64,000 bases of DNA from NCBI RefSeq assembly GCF_016862895.1, contig NZ_BONV01000033.1:94336-158335 (forward strand). The letters run 5' to 3'. The stretch is from Planotetraspora kaengkrachanensis. GTDB taxonomy: Bacteria; Actinomycetota; Actinomycetes; Streptosporangiales; Streptosporangiaceae. Shown here in pieces: positions 1 to 10,151 of this stretch (position 1 is its first letter; the number at the start of each line of letters is the position of its first letter). Position numbers and translations under genes: made by a program. The notes under the pieces are model-generated. The model made no database searches. It worked only from the letters and a program-made list of their open reading frames with translations, and was not told the DNA's origin.

Positions 1-35
1 GAACGGCACCACAGCTGACCCACTAGGGTCCCCGT

Positions 36-2189
36 GTGGGCGGGATCGCCACAACCAGCGCCAATGACAAGAGGGGAATCGAGCAGTTGAGCAGCGAAAG
101 CCTTGAGTGGAGCGACCTGGATCGGCAGGCTGTCGACGTGGTCCGCGCCTTGGCGATGGACGCGGTGGAGAAGGCGGGCTCGGGCCACCCCGGCACCGCG
201 ATGAGCCTCGCCCCCGCCGCCTATCTTCTTTTCCAGCGAGTCATGCGCCACGACCCGTCCGACCCGCAGTGGGCCGGTCGTGACAGGTTCGTCCTGTCCG
301 CCGGGCACAGCAGCCTGACCCTTTACATCCAGCTGTACCTGTCGGGCTACGGCCTGACGCTCGACGACCTGAAGTCCCTGCGCCAGTGGGGCAGCCTGAC
401 CCCGGGTCACCCCGAGCACGGTCACACCGCCGGAGTTGAGACGACCACCGGGCCGCTCGGGCAGGGCTTCGGCAACGCCGTGGGCATGGCGATGGCCGCC
501 CGCCGCGAGCGCGGCCTGTTCGACCCGGACGCCCCCGCGACCGAGTCGCCGTTCGACCACCACATCTGGTGCATCGCCTCCGAGGGCGACATCGAGGAGG
601 GCATCAACCACGAGGTCGCCTCGATCGCCGGCCACCAGCGGCTCGGCAACCTCGCGGTGATCTTCGACGCCAACCAGATCTCGATCGAGGACGACACCGA
701 CATCGCCCTGTCCGAGGACGTCCTCAAGCGCTACGAGGCGTACGGCTGGCACGTCCAGAACGTCGACTGGCTGAAGACCGGCGACTACGACGAGGACGTC
801 CCCGCGCTGTACGCGGCGCTCGAGGCGGCCCGCGCGGAGACCGGCAAGCCGTCGATCATCAGGCTGCGCACGATCATCGGCTGGCCCGCGCCGAACAAGC
901 AGAACACCGGCAAGATCCACGGCTCCGCGCTCGGCGCGGCCGAGGTGGCCGCCACCAAGCAGGTCATGGGCATGGACCCGGACAAGCACTTCGACGTCCC
1001 CGCCGAGGTGCTCGAGCACGCCCGCGAGGTCGTCGCCAGGGGCCGCGAGGCCCACGCCGGCTGGGAGAAGGGCTACCAGAGCTGGCGTGAGAACAGCCCC
1101 GAGCGTGCCGAGCTGTTCGACCGGATCTCCCACCGCAAGCTGCCCGCCGGCTGGGACAAGGCGCTGCCGGCCTTCGAGGTGGGCTCCTCCGTCGCCACGC
1201 GCAAGGCGTCCGGCGAGGTGCTGAACGCGCTGGCGCCGGTCCTCCCCGAGCTCTGGGGCGGTTCCGCCGACCTGGCCGAGTCCAACAACACCACGATGAA
1301 GGGCGAGCCCTCCTTCATCCCCTCGGACCGGCAGACCAAGGAGTTCCCCGGCAACCCCTACGGCCGCACGCTGCACTTCGGCATCCGCGAGCACGGGATG
1401 GGCGCCATCCTCAACGGCATCGCGCTGCACAACGGCACGCGCCCCTACGGCGGCACGTTCCTGGTCTTCAGCGACTACATGCGCCCCGCCGTACGGCTGG
1501 CCGCGCTGATGAAGCTGCCGGTGACCTACGTCTGGACGCACGACTCGATCGGCCTCGGCGAGGACGGCCCGACCCACCAGCCCATCGAGCACCTGTGGGC
1601 GCTGCGCGCGATCCCCGGCCTCGACGTGGTGCGCCCGGCCGACGCCAACGAGACCGCCGCGGCGTGGAAGGTGATCCTGGAGCACGACGACCGCCCCGCG
1701 GCCCTCGCGCTCACCCGGCAGAACCTCCCGGTCTACGAGGGCACCGCCGACGCGGACAAGGTCGCGCGGGGTGGGTACGTCCTCCAGGACGCCTCCAACG
1801 GGCAGCCTGAGGTCGTCCTGATCGCCACCGGCAGCGAGGTCGAGATCGCCGTCGAGGCCCGGGGCGTCCTCGAGTCCGAGGGCATCGCTACGCGCGTCGT
1901 CTCGATGCCGTGCGTCGAGTGGTTCCAGGAACAGGACGACGCCTACCGGCAGACCGTTCTGCCTCCGGCGGTCCGCGCAAGGGCGGCCGTCGAAGCGGGA
2001 ATCTCGCTGGGCTGGCGCGAGTTCGTCGGTGATGCGGGGGAAGTGCTCAGTTTGGAGCACTTCGGCGCATCCGCGCCGTACAAGACGATTTACGAGCAGT
2101 TCGGCCTGACCGCCGAGCGACTGGTGGCCGCCGCCAAGGCCAGCCTGGCCAAGACCGGGGCTGACAAGGGCGAGACGACCGGAAACTGA
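36..2189 (+). CDS. tkt: Transketolase
   Basis: Thiamine-diphosphate enzyme moving two-carbon units between sugar phosphates in the cytosolic pentose phosphate pathway. The protein is about 717 aa, the normal size. Visible motifs are the N-terminal [10 protein letters not shown] stretch, the TPP/Mg site around [12 protein letters not shown] (near residue 180) and FGIREHGMG (near residue 450) of the pyrimidine domain. It is the first of six same-strand genes for the pentose phosphate pathway; tal follows 12 nt after its stop. The start is uncertain. GTG at 36 is the longest reading, but TTG at 87 has a better ribosome site (AGAGGGG at 70-76) and would give about 700 aa; the first 17 residues look unlike family members. 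Function is certain, start is not. Confidence 0.96.
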   Translation: MGGIATTSANDKRGIEQLSSESLEWSDLDRQAVDVVRALAMDAVEKAGSGHPGTAMSLAPAAYLLFQRVMRHDPSDPQWAGRDRFVLSAGHSSLTLYIQLYLSGYGLTLDDLKSLRQWGSLTPGHPEHGHTAGVETTTGPLGQGFGNAVGMAMAARRERGLFDPDAPATESPFDHHIWCIASEGDIEEGINHEVASIAGHQRLGNLAVIFDANQISIEDDTDIALSEDVLKRYEAYGWHVQNVDWLKTGDYDEDVPALYAALEAARAETGKPSIIRLRTIIGWPAPNKQNTGKIHGSALGAAEVAATKQVMGMDPDKHFDVPAEVLEHAREVVARGREAHAGWEKGYQSWRENSPERAELFDRISHRKLPAGWDKALPAFEVGSSVATRKASGEVLNALAPVLPELWGGSADLAESNNTTMKGEPSFIPSDRQTKEFPGNPYGRTLHFGIREHGMGAILNGIALHNGTRPYGGTFLVFSDYMRPAVRLAALMKLPVTYVWTHDSIGLGEDGPTHQPIEHLWALRAIPGLDVVRPADANETAAAWKVILEHDDRPAALALTRQNLPVYEGTADADKVARGGYVLQDASNGQPEVVLIATGSEVEIAVEARGVLESEGIATRVVSMPCVEWFQEQDDAYRQTVLPPAVRARAAVEAGISLGWREFVGDAGEVLSLEHFGASAPYKTIYEQFGLTAERLVAAAKASLAKTGADKGETTGN

Positions 2190-2201
2190 GGGATGAGACA
2201 G

Positions 2202-3305
2202 ATGAGTGAGAACCTGAAGCGGCTCGTCGACGCCGGCGTCTCCATCTGGCTGGACGACATCAGCCGGGAGCGCCTGCGCACCGGCAACCTGGCCGCCCTG
2301 ATCCGCGACAAGGCCGTGACGGGCGTCACGTCCAACCCGACGATCTTCGCCGGCGCGCTGAGCAAGGGCGACGCCTACAACGTCCAGCTGCGCGACCTCG
2401 CCGTACGCGGCGTGTCGGTCGAGGAGGCGGTGCGCGCCATCACCACCTTCGACATCCGCTGGGCCGCCGACGTGCTGAAGCCGGTCTACGACGCCACCAA
2501 CGGCGTGGACGGCCGCGTCTCCATCGAGGTCGACCCCCGCCTGGCGCGCAAGACCGAGCCGACGATCGCCGAGGCCCGCGCCCTGTGGTGGATGGTCGAC
2601 CGGCCCAACGTGCACATCAAGATCCCCGCGACGGTCGAGGGCCTCCCCGCCATCACCCAGGCCCTGTCGGAGGGCATCAGCGTCAACGTCACGCTGATCT
2701 TCTCCCTCGAGCGGTACCGCGCGGTCATGGACGCCTGGCTGACCGGCCTGGAGCAGGCGCGGGCCAACGGGCACAACCTCGCCGGCATCGAGTCGGTCGC
2801 GTCGTTCTTCGTCAGCCGGGTCGACACCGAGATCGACGCCCGGCTGGACAAGCTCGGCACGCCGGAGGCGCTCGCGCTGAAGGGCCAGGCTGGCGTCGCC
2901 AACGCCCGGCTCGCGTTCGCCGCCTTCGAGGAGGTCATGGGCTCGCCGCGCTGGCAGGCCCTGCGCGCCGCCGGCGCCCGTCCGCAGCGTCCGCTCTGGG
3001 CCTCGACCGGGGTCAAGAACCCCGACTACCCCGACACGCTGTACGTCGACCAGCTCGTGACCGCGGGCATCGTCAACACGATGCCGGAGAAGACGCTGGA
3101 CTCGGCTGCGGACCACGGCAAGATCTCGGGCGACACGATCCGGCCGTTCTACGAGCAGGCCTGGAACGTCATGGCCGCGCTGAAGGACGCCGGGATCGAC
3201 TACGACGACGTCGTCAAGGTCCTCGAGGACGAGGGCGTCCAGAAGTTCGAGACCTCCTGGAACGAGCTCCTCGAGACGGTCGACTCCGAGCTCCGGAAGG
3301 CCTGA
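2202..3305 (+). CDS. tal: Transaldolase
   Basis: Transfers a dihydroxyacetone unit from sedoheptulose-7-phosphate to glyceraldehyde-3-phosphate. About 367 aa, matching the long actinobacterial (TalB-like) form. The Schiff-base lysine lies in NVHIKIPAT near residue 140, and [12 protein letters not shown] near residue 267 is also typical. An ATG at 2193 is in frame, but the GAGGG ribosome site at 2188-2192 directly abuts it, whereas ATG 2202 is 9 nt away, so 2202 is chosen. It lies between tkt and pgi with short gaps and is almost certainly co-transcribed with them. Confidence 0.95.
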   Translation: MSENLKRLVDAGVSIWLDDISRERLRTGNLAALIRDKAVTGVTSNPTIFAGALSKGDAYNVQLRDLAVRGVSVEEAVRAITTFDIRWAADVLKPVYDATNGVDGRVSIEVDPRLARKTEPTIAEARALWWMVDRPNVHIKIPATVEGLPAITQALSEGISVNVTLIFSLERYRAVMDAWLTGLEQARANGHNLAGIESVASFFVSRVDTEIDARLDKLGTPEALALKGQAGVANARLAFAAFEEVMGSPRWQALRAAGARPQRPLWASTGVKNPDYPDTLYVDQLVTAGIVNTMPEKTLDSAADHGKISGDTIRPFYEQAWNVMAALKDAGIDYDDVVKVLEDEGVQKFETSWNELLETVDSELRKA

Positions 3306-3312
3306 ACAGGCG

Positions 3313-4938
3313 ATGTCCATCGAGGTGAGCATCGGCCACGAGGCCGATGCCGTACGGGCGGTCAGCGAGGAGCTGGCCGCCGAGGGGGTGCCCGCGGCGC
3401 TCGCCGCGGGCGATCCCTCGCTGTGGGGGGCGACGAGCCAGGCCGACGCGAGAATTCGGCTCGGCTGGCTCAACCTCCCCCTGACCAGCAGGGAGCTCCT
3501 CCCCGAAATAGCGAATCTGGTCGAGCGCGCCCGGGCGCAGGGCCTCGACCACGTCGTCCTGGCGGGCATGGGCGGTTCGTCGCTCGCCCCCGAGGTCATC
3601 TGCGCCACCGAGGACGTGCCGCTGACGGTCCTCGACACGACCGACCCGCACCAGGTGCGGCGGGCTCTCGACGACCGGCTCGAGCGGACGCTCCTGGTGG
3701 TCTCCAGCAAGAGCGGCGGCACGGTCGAGACCGACAGCCACAGAAGGATCTACGAGCAGGCCTTCCGGGACGCCGGGATCGACCCGGCGGACCGGATCGT
3801 CGTGGTCACCGACCCCGGCTCCCCGCTTGAGCAGACGGCGATCGAGTCGGGGTACCAGGTCATCCTCGCCGACCCGAACGTGGGCGGCCGCTACAGCGCT
3901 CTGAGCGCCTTCGGCCTGGTCCCCAGCGCGCTCGCCGGCGTGCAGGTCGACAAGCTCCTCGACGACGCCGCAGCCGTCGGCCCCCTGCTCTCGCGGGCCG
4001 AAGGCAACCCCGGCCTCGACCTGGGCGCCCTCCTCGGCGCGGAGCACCGGGCGGGCCGCGACAAGCTGATCCTGCTCGACACGCTGTCGGAGATCAACGG
4101 GTTGCCCGACTGGATCGAGCAGTTGATCGCCGAGTCGACCGGCAAGCAGGGCCGGGGCATCCTGCCGGTGGTCGGAGCCGAGGCGGCCGAGGGCGACGAC
4201 CAGTACACCGTGAACATCGGCCGCGACGGCGCGCACAGCGTCGACGGGCCGCTCGGCGCCCAGTTCCTCGTGTGGGAGTACGCCACCGCGGTGGCGGGCC
4301 GCGTGCTGGGCATCGACCCCTTCGACCAGCCGAACGTGGCCGAGTCGAAGGAGAACACCGCCGCGATCCTCGCGGAGGCGGGGGACGGGCCGCTGCCCAC
4401 CGGGACGCCGATCCTCACGGACGGCCCGGTCGAGGTCTACGGCGACCTGCAGGGCAACCCGAAGAACCTGGCGGACGTGCTGACGTGGGCTCTGCGGGCC
4501 GTGCCCGACCGCGGATATCTCGCGATCATGGCCTACCTGGACCGGGAGGCGGCGTTCGACGCGGCCACGGTCGGGGACGCCTCGTTCGAGGAGATGGCCG
4601 AGCAGTGGGCGGGCGCCGACGTCGCCACGCTCCGCGCTCTGCTCGACTACCGTACGGACCGTCCGGTCACGTTCGGCTGGGGGCCGCGTTTCCTCCACTC
4701 GACCGGCCAGTTCCACAAGGGCGGGCCCGGCGTGGGCGCGTTCCTCCAGATCACGGGGGCGGTCACGGACGACGTCCAGGTGCCGGGCAGGCCGTACACG
4801 CTGGGCAGGCTGCAGCTCGCCCAGGCGCTCGGCGACCTTCGCGCGCTGACCTCCAGGAACCGCCCCGCCGTACGTCTGCATCTGACCGACCGGATCGCCG
4901 GCGTCAGGCATCTTCTCTCGGTGGCAGAGGAGCTCTGA
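3313..4938 (+). CDS. pgi: Glucose-6-phosphate isomerase
   Basis: Interconverts glucose-6-phosphate and fructose-6-phosphate, linking glycolysis to the oxidative pentose phosphate branch. The 541-aa protein has two SIS-type sugar isomerase domains. VLAGMGGSSLAPEV (near residue 78) and VVSSKSGGTVET (near residue 130) are the phosphate-binding loops of the first, and the FHKGGPGVG region near the C-terminus is also diagnostic. The start ATG lies 7 nt after the tal stop with a GGAAGG site overlapping the end of tal. Its position between tal and zwf puts the isomerase next to the enzyme that uses its substrate. Confidence 0.93.
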   Translation: MSIEVSIGHEADAVRAVSEELAAEGVPAALAAGDPSLWGATSQADARIRLGWLNLPLTSRELLPEIANLVERARAQGLDHVVLAGMGGSSLAPEVICATEDVPLTVLDTTDPHQVRRALDDRLERTLLVVSSKSGGTVETDSHRRIYEQAFRDAGIDPADRIVVVTDPGSPLEQTAIESGYQVILADPNVGGRYSALSAFGLVPSALAGVQVDKLLDDAAAVGPLLSRAEGNPGLDLGALLGAEHRAGRDKLILLDTLSEINGLPDWIEQLIAESTGKQGRGILPVVGAEAAEGDDQYTVNIGRDGAHSVDGPLGAQFLVWEYATAVAGRVLGIDPFDQPNVAESKENTAAILAEAGDGPLPTGTPILTDGPVEVYGDLQGNPKNLADVLTWALRAVPDRGYLAIMAYLDREAAFDAATVGDASFEEMAEQWAGADVATLRALLDYRTDRPVTFGWGPRFLHSTGQFHKGGPGVGAFLQITGAVTDDVQVPGRPYTLGRLQLAQALGDLRALTSRNRPAVRLHLTDRIAGVRHLLSVAEEL

Positions 4939-4984
4939 CCATGCGATGCGCAAGTGGCGAAGGAATCGCCAGGGAGGTGGCTCC

Positions 4985-6652
4985 ATGACCGAGCCGACAG
5001 GGCCGGCGGAGACCGCCGAGCCGGAGGTACCAGTGACAGCAGAGGCCCCCACGACCGATCCGGCGGCGCCGGTCGAGCATTCGACCGCGATCGCGGCCCA
5101 GGTGGCGACGGTCGCCACCACCGAGGAGGCGATCGCCTTCAATCCCCTTCGCGACCCCCGCGACAAGCGGCTCCCCCGCGTGGCCGGACCGCACGTGCTC
5201 GTGCTGTTCGGCGTGACCGGCGACCTCGCGAAGCGCAAACTGCTCCCCGCGATCTACGACCTGGGCAACCGTGGGCTCCTGCCGCCCGGGTTCTCCCTGG
5301 TGGGCTTCGCCCGCCGTGACTGGGCGCACGAGGACTTCGCCCAGGTCACCTATGAGGCCGTCAAGGAGCACGCGCGTACGCCGTTCCGCGAGGAGGTCTG
5401 GAAGCAGATCCGCGAGGGCATCCACTTCTGCCCCGGCGAGTTCGACGACGACGGCGCGTTCGACGTGCTGGCGATGATGCTCAAGGAGATCGACCAGACG
5501 CGGGGAACGGGCGGCAACTACGCCTTCTACCTGTCCGTGCCGCCGAAGTTCTTCCCCACGGTGATCGAGCAGCTCAAGCGGACCGACCTCGCCAAGGCCC
5601 CGGAGGGGTCGTGGCGTCGCGTGGTCATCGAGAAGCCGTTCGGCCACGACCTGCAGAGCGCCCGTGAGCTCAACGCGATCACCAACGCGGTCTTCCCCGA
5701 GGAGTCGGTCTTCCGGATCGACCACTACCTGGGCAAGGAGACCGTCCAGAACATCCTGGCGCTCCGGTTCGCCAACACGCTCTACGAGCCGATCTGGAAC
5801 CGCGGTTACGTCGACCACATCCAGATCACGATGGCCGAGGACATCGGCATCGGCGGCCGCGCGGGCTACTACGACGGCATCGGCGCCGCCAGGGACGTGA
5901 TCCAGAACCACCTGCTCCAGCTCCTCGCGCTGGTCGCGATGGAGGATCCGATCTCCTTCGACGCCGACGCGCTGCGCCGGGAGAAGGAGAAGGTCCTGCG
6001 GGCGGTCCAGCTCCCCGCCGACCTGGGCACCGGCACCGCGCGCGGCCAGTACGCGGCGGGCTGGCAGGGCGGCCAGCCGGTCGTGGGTTACCTCGACGAG
6101 GACGGCATCCCGCCGGAGTCGATCACCGAGACCTACGCGGCGATGCGGCTGGAGGTGGCCAATCGCCGCTGGGCGGGCGTTCCGTTCTACCTGCGCACCG
6201 GCAAGCGGCTCAGCCGCCGCATGACCGAGGTCGCCGTGGTGTTCCAGCGTGCGCCGCACCTGCCGTTCAGCAAGGACGACACGGAGATCCTCGGGCAGAA
6301 CGCCCTGGTCATCAGGGTCCAGCCGGACGAGGGCATCACCGTCAGGTTCGGGTCCAAGGTGCCGGGCACCGCGATGGAGGTCAGGGACGTCAGCATGGAC
6401 TTCGCCTACGGCGAGTCGTTCATGGAGTCCTCGCCCGAGGCCTACGAGCGGCTGCTCCTCGACGTCATGATCGGCGACCCGCCGCTCTTCCCGCACCAGC
6501 GGGAGGTCGAGCTCTCCTGGATGATCATGGATCCGGTCGAGCAGTACTGGGCCGAGCACGGCCGGCCCGAGGCCTACGCCTCCGGCGGCTGGGGCCCCGC
6601 CTCGGCCGACGCCATGCTGGCCAGGGACGGGCGCGCCTGGAGGCGGATGTGA
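4985..6652 (+). CDS. zwf: Glucose-6-phosphate 1-dehydrogenase
   Basis: Oxidises glucose-6-phosphate to 6-phosphogluconolactone with NADP+, the entry to the oxidative pentose phosphate pathway. The Rossmann motif GVTGDLAKRKLLPAIY starts near residue 76 and the active-site motif RIDHYLGKE lies near residue 245. ATG 4985 is chosen because GGAGGTGG lies just upstream; an in-frame GTG at 4946 has no such support. The 555-aa product has a roughly 60-residue N-terminal extension rich in Pro, Ala, Thr and Glu before the catalytic core. opcA, its known partner in actinobacteria, follows 52 nt downstream. Confidence 0.96.
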   Translation: MTEPTGPAETAEPEVPVTAEAPTTDPAAPVEHSTAIAAQVATVATTEEAIAFNPLRDPRDKRLPRVAGPHVLVLFGVTGDLAKRKLLPAIYDLGNRGLLPPGFSLVGFARRDWAHEDFAQVTYEAVKEHARTPFREEVWKQIREGIHFCPGEFDDDGAFDVLAMMLKEIDQTRGTGGNYAFYLSVPPKFFPTVIEQLKRTDLAKAPEGSWRRVVIEKPFGHDLQSARELNAITNAVFPEESVFRIDHYLGKETVQNILALRFANTLYEPIWNRGYVDHIQITMAEDIGIGGRAGYYDGIGAARDVIQNHLLQLLALVAMEDPISFDADALRREKEKVLRAVQLPADLGTGTARGQYAAGWQGGQPVVGYLDEDGIPPESITETYAAMRLEVANRRWAGVPFYLRTGKRLSRRMTEVAVVFQRAPHLPFSKDDTEILGQNALVIRVQPDEGITVRFGSKVPGTAMEVRDVSMDFAYGESFMESSPEAYERLLLDVMIGDPPLFPHQREVELSWMIMDPVEQYWAEHGRPEAYASGGWGPASADAMLARDGRAWRRM

Positions 6653-6704
6653 ACCGGAGGACGGCCGGCCATCCGGCAGGAACGCTGAACGAGCGGAGCG
6701 CACG

Positions 6705-7619
6705 TTGACGACCTTCAACCTGACAGAGACGACGGCGTCGAAGATCTCCTCGACGCTGACCCGGCTCCGGCACCAGATGGGCGCGCCCGCGGTCGGCATG
6801 GTGCTGACGCTGGTGATGGTCGTCGACGAGGCCGGGCAGTACGACGCGGTCCGGGCGGCGACCGAGGCGGCGCGGGAGCATCCTTCGCGCATACTCGTCG
6901 TGATCAACCGCGACCCGGCCGAGGCGAACAGGCTCGACGCCGAGATCAGGGTGGGCGAGTCCTCTCCCGGTGAGATCGTGCTGCTGCGCCTGTACGGCAA
7001 GCTGACCGGTCACGCCGACTCGGTCATCACGCCGTTGCTGCTCACCGACACCCCGGTGGTCGTCTGGTGGCCGGGCGACTCCCCCGCGGTTCCCGCGAAG
7101 GACTCCGTCGGCCAGCTCGCCAGCCGGCGCATCACCGACGCCCGGGCGTCGCGGGACTCGGTCTCGGCCATCACCTCGAGGCTCCAGGGTTATGTCCCCG
7201 GAGACACCGACCTCGCCTGGACCCGGCTGACACCGTGGCGGAGCCTGCTCGCCGCGGCCTTCGACCAGCCGGTCGGGAAGGTCGAGTCGGGAGTCGTCGA
7301 GGCCGCCGCCGGCAACCCCAGCGCGCCGCTGCTCGCGGCGTGGTTGTCGCAGCGGCTGGACGCCCCCGTGGAGGTCGCGGAGTCGCCCGGCCCCGGCCTC
7401 ACGGCGGTGCGCCTCACCGTCGCGAACGGCGAGGAGCTCAAGGTGACCAGGTCCGACGCCCGCCTGGCGACGTTGTCGAAGCCCGGTCAGCCGGACCGGC
7501 GGGTCGCCCTGACCCGCAGGCCCACCTCGGAGCTGCTCGCCGAGGAACTCCGGCGGCTGGACCCCGACGAGACCTACATGTCGGCGATCAAGCAGCTGGC
7601 GAAGACGTCCGTCCACTGA
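6705..7619 (+). CDS. opcA: Glucose-6-phosphate dehydrogenase assembly/activator protein OpcA
   Basis: OpcA family protein (304 aa), known in actinobacteria and cyanobacteria as a partner needed for full G6PDH activity. Family features are the GAPAVGMVLTLVMV opening, VVVWWPGDSPAVPAKD (near residue 120) and the conserved C-terminal region. Translation starts at TTG 6705 with a GGAG site about 6 nt upstream. It sits directly between zwf and pgl, the usual actinobacterial arrangement. A perfect 13-bp hairpin follows the stop codon and may set the relative dose of the downstream gene. Confidence 0.92.
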   Translation: MTTFNLTETTASKISSTLTRLRHQMGAPAVGMVLTLVMVVDEAGQYDAVRAATEAAREHPSRILVVINRDPAEANRLDAEIRVGESSPGEIVLLRLYGKLTGHADSVITPLLLTDTPVVVWWPGDSPAVPAKDSVGQLASRRITDARASRDSVSAITSRLQGYVPGDTDLAWTRLTPWRSLLAAAFDQPVGKVESGVVEAAAGNPSAPLLAAWLSQRLDAPVEVAESPGPGLTAVRLTVANGEELKVTRSDARLATLSKPGQPDRRVALTRRPTSELLAEELRRLDPDETYMSAIKQLAKTSVH

Positions 7620-7625
7620 CCCGCG

Positions 7626-7656
7626 GGCCGGGGAGCCCCACGTGGGCTCCCCGGCC
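7626..7656 (+). terminator. Perfect 13-bp hairpin between opcA and pgl
   Basis: Bases 7626-7638 (GGCCGGGGAGCCC) are perfectly complementary to 7644-7656 with a 5-nt loop. No T-run follows, so this may be an intrinsic terminator of the high-GC kind or a processing/stability hairpin inside the operon. It starts 6 nt after the opcA stop and lies about 26 nt before the pgl start. Confidence 0.55.
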
Positions 7657-7682
7657 ACCACGCACGTGAAAGAGAAATCGTC

Positions 7683-8459
7683 ATGAGCGTTCCCACTGTC
7701 ATCGTCCACCGCGACGCCGAGGTGCTGGCCCAGGCCGCCGCCGCCCGGCTGATCACCCGGGTGGTGGACACCCAGGCGGCGCGTGGTTCCGCCCACGTGG
7801 TGCTGACCGGCGGCACCGTCGGCGTCGCGACGCTCGCGGCCGTGGCGGCGACCGCCGCCCGCGACGCGATCGACTGGCGGGCGCTGGACATCTGGTGGGG
7901 CGACGAACGTTTCCTTCCCGACGGCCACCCCGAGCGCAACGAGACGGGTGCCCGTCAGGCCCTGCTGGACCACGTCGACGTCGACCCGGACCGCGTCCAC
8001 CCGATGCCCGGCCCGGACTCCGGCCTGACCCCCGAGGAGGCGGCCGAGGCGTACGCCGTCGAGCTCGCGAAGGCGGCCAGGCCGGAGGACCACGGCCCGG
8101 TGCCGTCGTTCGACCTGCTGCTGCTCGGGATGGGCCCCGACGGCCACGTGGCCTCGCTGTTCCCCGGCCAGCCGGCGCTCTACGAGAAGGAGCGCTCGGT
8201 CGTCGCGGTGCACGGCTCGCCCAAGCCGCCGCCCACCCGGATCTCGCTCACGTTCCCGGCCATCGAGGCCGCGCGTGAGGTGTGGGTCGTAGCGGGCGGC
8301 GCGGAGAAGGCGCAGGCCGTCCACCTGGCGCTGTCGACCGCGGGCCCGATGCAGGTCCCCGCGGCCGGCGCGAGGGGCCGGCACGGCACGCTCTTCCTGC
8401 TCGACCGGGGGTCCGCCGCCAAGATCCCGCCCACCCTGGGCCGCATCGCCTCTCCCTGA
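7683..8459 (+). CDS. pgl: 6-phosphogluconolactonase
   Basis: Hydrolyses 6-phosphogluconolactone to 6-phosphogluconate, the second oxidative step. The 258-aa product belongs to the NagB/DevB-like family. VLTGGTVGV near residue 40, WWGDERFLP near residue 74 and LLLGMGPDGHVASLFPG near residue 145 are the family signatures. The ATG has a GAAAGAGAAA ribosome site. It is the last gene of the tkt operon; the convergent nitrile hydratase operon begins its 3' end 50 nt further on. Confidence 0.94.
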   Translation: MSVPTVIVHRDAEVLAQAAAARLITRVVDTQAARGSAHVVLTGGTVGVATLAAVAATAARDAIDWRALDIWWGDERFLPDGHPERNETGARQALLDHVDVDPDRVHPMPGPDSGLTPEEAAEAYAVELAKAARPEDHGPVPSFDLLLLGMGPDGHVASLFPGQPALYEKERSVVAVHGSPKPPPTRISLTFPAIEAAREVWVVAGGAEKAQAVHLALSTAGPMQVPAAGARGRHGTLFLLDRGSAAKIPPTLGRIASP

Positions 8460-8467
8460 CATACGCG

Positions 8468-8490
8468 ACGGGCCCGTGCGTCGGGCCCGT
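8468..8490. terminator. Bidirectional terminator between pgl and the nitrile hydratase operon
   Basis: An 8-bp perfect stem (ACGGGCCC at 8468-8475 with GGGCCCGT at 8483-8490, 7-nt loop) lies in the 49-nt gap between two convergent stop codons. Position and symmetry fit a shared terminator. Confidence 0.55.
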
Positions 8491-8508
8491 GCGCCCCTGC
8501 CCAGGGGA

Positions 8509-8862
8509 TCAGTGGCCGTGACCGTGGCCGGCCGGGTGGTCATGCCCAGCCGGCCGGTCGGCCAGCCGGTGCGCCCGCTCGGTCACCTCGCCGGGGAGCA
8601 CGGTGCCGCTCCCGGCGAGCACGTCCTCCAGCGCGCCGAGCCAGTGCCGGTAGTAGTTCCAGGGCTGGTCGCCGGGCATGGCCTGCCAGGCCGCGATCCG
8701 TTCGATCAGCGACGCCTGGAACCGCGGCCATGCGAACGCCCCCGCCTCGTGCAGGGCGACCGCGATGCCGAAGGCGCGGCTCTGCCACGGCTCGGTGAAC
8801 ACGAGCTCGCCGTTGGAGCGCGGCGGCGCGGCCGGGCCCTCGGTGTCCAGCGGGGCGGTCAC
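8509..8862 (-). CDS. Nitrile hydratase accessory/activator protein (beta-subunit N-domain homologue) with His-rich tail
   Basis: A 117-aa protein resembling the N-terminal half of the nitrile hydratase beta subunit ([37 protein letters not shown]), the hallmark of small nitrile hydratase accessory proteins that assist cobalt insertion or alpha-subunit maturation. The GTG start at 8862 overlaps the stop of the alpha-subunit gene by 4 nt (GTGA), so translation is coupled. The last dozen residues are [12 protein letters not shown], a likely Co2+/Ni2+-binding tail. The family role is established for characterised homologues; the metal-binding role of this tail is inference. Confidence 0.85.
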   Translation of the reverse strand: MTAPLDTEGPAAPPRSNGELVFTEPWQSRAFGIAVALHEAGAFAWPRFQASLIERIAAWQAMPGDQPWNYYRHWLGALEDVLAGSGTVLPGEVTERAHRLADRPAGHDHPAGHGHGH

Positions 8863-9455
8863 GGCGCCTCCACCTTGGCGACGCCCACCATCGCGTCCCG
8901 GGTGACCAGGGGCACGAGCTGTTCCTCGGACATGTCCTCGGTCCCGGCGGGACGTTCGGGCAGCACCATCCAGCGCACCTCGCTGCTGGAGTCCCGTACG
9001 GTGATCCGCACGTCGTCGCCGAGGTCGAGGCCCATCTCGGACAGGACCGTGCGCGGCTCCCGCACCATCCGCGCACGATAGGCGGGATCCTTGTACCAGC
9101 TCGGCGGCAGGCCGAGCACCGCCCAGGGGTAGCACGAGCACAGCGTGCAGACCACCACGTTGTGGGTCGTCGGGGTGTTCTCCACGACGACGAGGCACTC
9201 GGTCTGCAGTCCGCCGAAGCCCAGCTCCCCGATGGCGGCCGTGCCGTCGTCGAGCAGCCGCCGGCGGTACTCCGGGTCGGTCCACGCCCTGGCGACCACC
9301 TTCGCGCCGTTGAGCGGGCCCACGTTGGTCTCGTACTGGGTGATGAGCCTGTCCACCGCGGCCGGGTCGACCAGGCCCCGCTCGGTGAGCAACTGCTCGA
9401 GTGCCTCGGTCCGCAGTGCCGGAGGAAGGCGTTCGCCGGATCCGTTGCCCGTCAT
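8859..9455 (-). CDS. nthA: Nitrile hydratase alpha subunit, cobalt type
   Basis: Catalytic subunit of nitrile hydratase, which hydrates nitriles to amides in the cytosol. The 198-aa product carries the metal-binding motif VCTLCSC near residue 100; Thr between the first two Cys marks the cobalt class, whereas iron enzymes have Ser. The downstream [13 protein letters not shown] is also typical. The ATG at 9455 overlaps the beta-subunit stop (ATGA). Order beta-alpha-accessory is the usual one for cobalt enzymes. No amidase or nitrile transport gene is visible in the flanking 10 kb on either side. Confidence 0.95.
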   Translation of the reverse strand: MTGNGSGERLPPALRTEALEQLLTERGLVDPAAVDRLITQYETNVGPLNGAKVVARAWTDPEYRRRLLDDGTAAIGELGFGGLQTECLVVVENTPTTHNVVVCTLCSCYPWAVLGLPPSWYKDPAYRARMVREPRTVLSEMGLDLGDDVRITVRDSSSEVRWMVLPERPAGTEDMSEEQLVPLVTRDAMVGVAKVEAP

Positions 9456-10117
9456 GGGATCTTCTCCAGGTAGCTCTCGAACAGGTCGAGGGTGACGGCG
9501 AAGGGCTCGGCGGTGGCCCCCCACAACTCACGTGAGTCGAACCGCACCGAGTAGACGTGCTGCGGGTTCTCACCCAGGAAGTGGGCGTTCGTGTCCGGCA
9601 GCACGGCGGCAGGCTGGACGACCTCGACGACTCCGGTGTGTCCGCGCGCGTAGCGCGGCAGCCTGGTGTGCCCGGGCGGTGACATGTCCTTGGCCCGCAC
9701 CCGCTCACCCACGGCGAACGCCGGTGGGACGTCCACGGTACGCAGCGAGCCCTCGGCGGAGGGGAGGTAGCCGGGCCTGGCGGGTTCGGGGATCGGCGGC
9801 TCCTCGACGTGCTCTCCACGCAGGTTGCGGGCCCGGGCGTCGATCGCGCCCGGTGCCAGGATCGCGCTCTCGGTGAGCACCAGTTCGGTGGAGTTGAGCC
9901 AGCGGCCGTAGTAGCCGTCGTCCAGATAGGCGGAGCGGTCGAGACGCTCCGTCGCGTGCCTGAACGCGTCCACGTTCCATCCGGCGACCCGGATGGAGTA
10001 GAGGCCCAGGGCGAACGCCCGGCCCTGCCAGGGCTCCGCGAAGACCGGCTCCCCGGCGCGCGGCGGATGAACGGGACCCCATCCCGCGGTGCCTCCCATG
10101 TCGGCGATCCCGTCCAC
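9452..10117 (-). CDS. nthB: Nitrile hydratase beta subunit
   Basis: Structural subunit of nitrile hydratase, about 221 aa from GTG 10117. The start is chosen because beta subunits begin with a motif like this [16 protein letters not shown], and GGGGGTGA lies a few bases upstream; an in-frame ATG at 10135 has no ribosome site. [12 protein letters not shown] near residue 27, [14 protein letters not shown] near residue 155 and the terminal FESYLEKIP segment match the family. First gene of a three-gene overlapping operon with nthA and the accessory protein. Confidence 0.95.
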   Translation of the reverse strand: MDGIADMGGTAGWGPVHPPRAGEPVFAEPWQGRAFALGLYSIRVAGWNVDAFRHATERLDRSAYLDDGYYGRWLNSTELVLTESAILAPGAIDARARNLRGEHVEEPPIPEPARPGYLPSAEGSLRTVDVPPAFAVGERVRAKDMSPPGHTRLPRYARGHTGVVEVVQPAAVLPDTNAHFLGENPQHVYSVRFDSRELWGATAEPFAVTLDLFESYLEKIP

Positions 10118-10151
10118 GTCATCACCCCCGTCCATCCAGGCTGGCAGAGGC

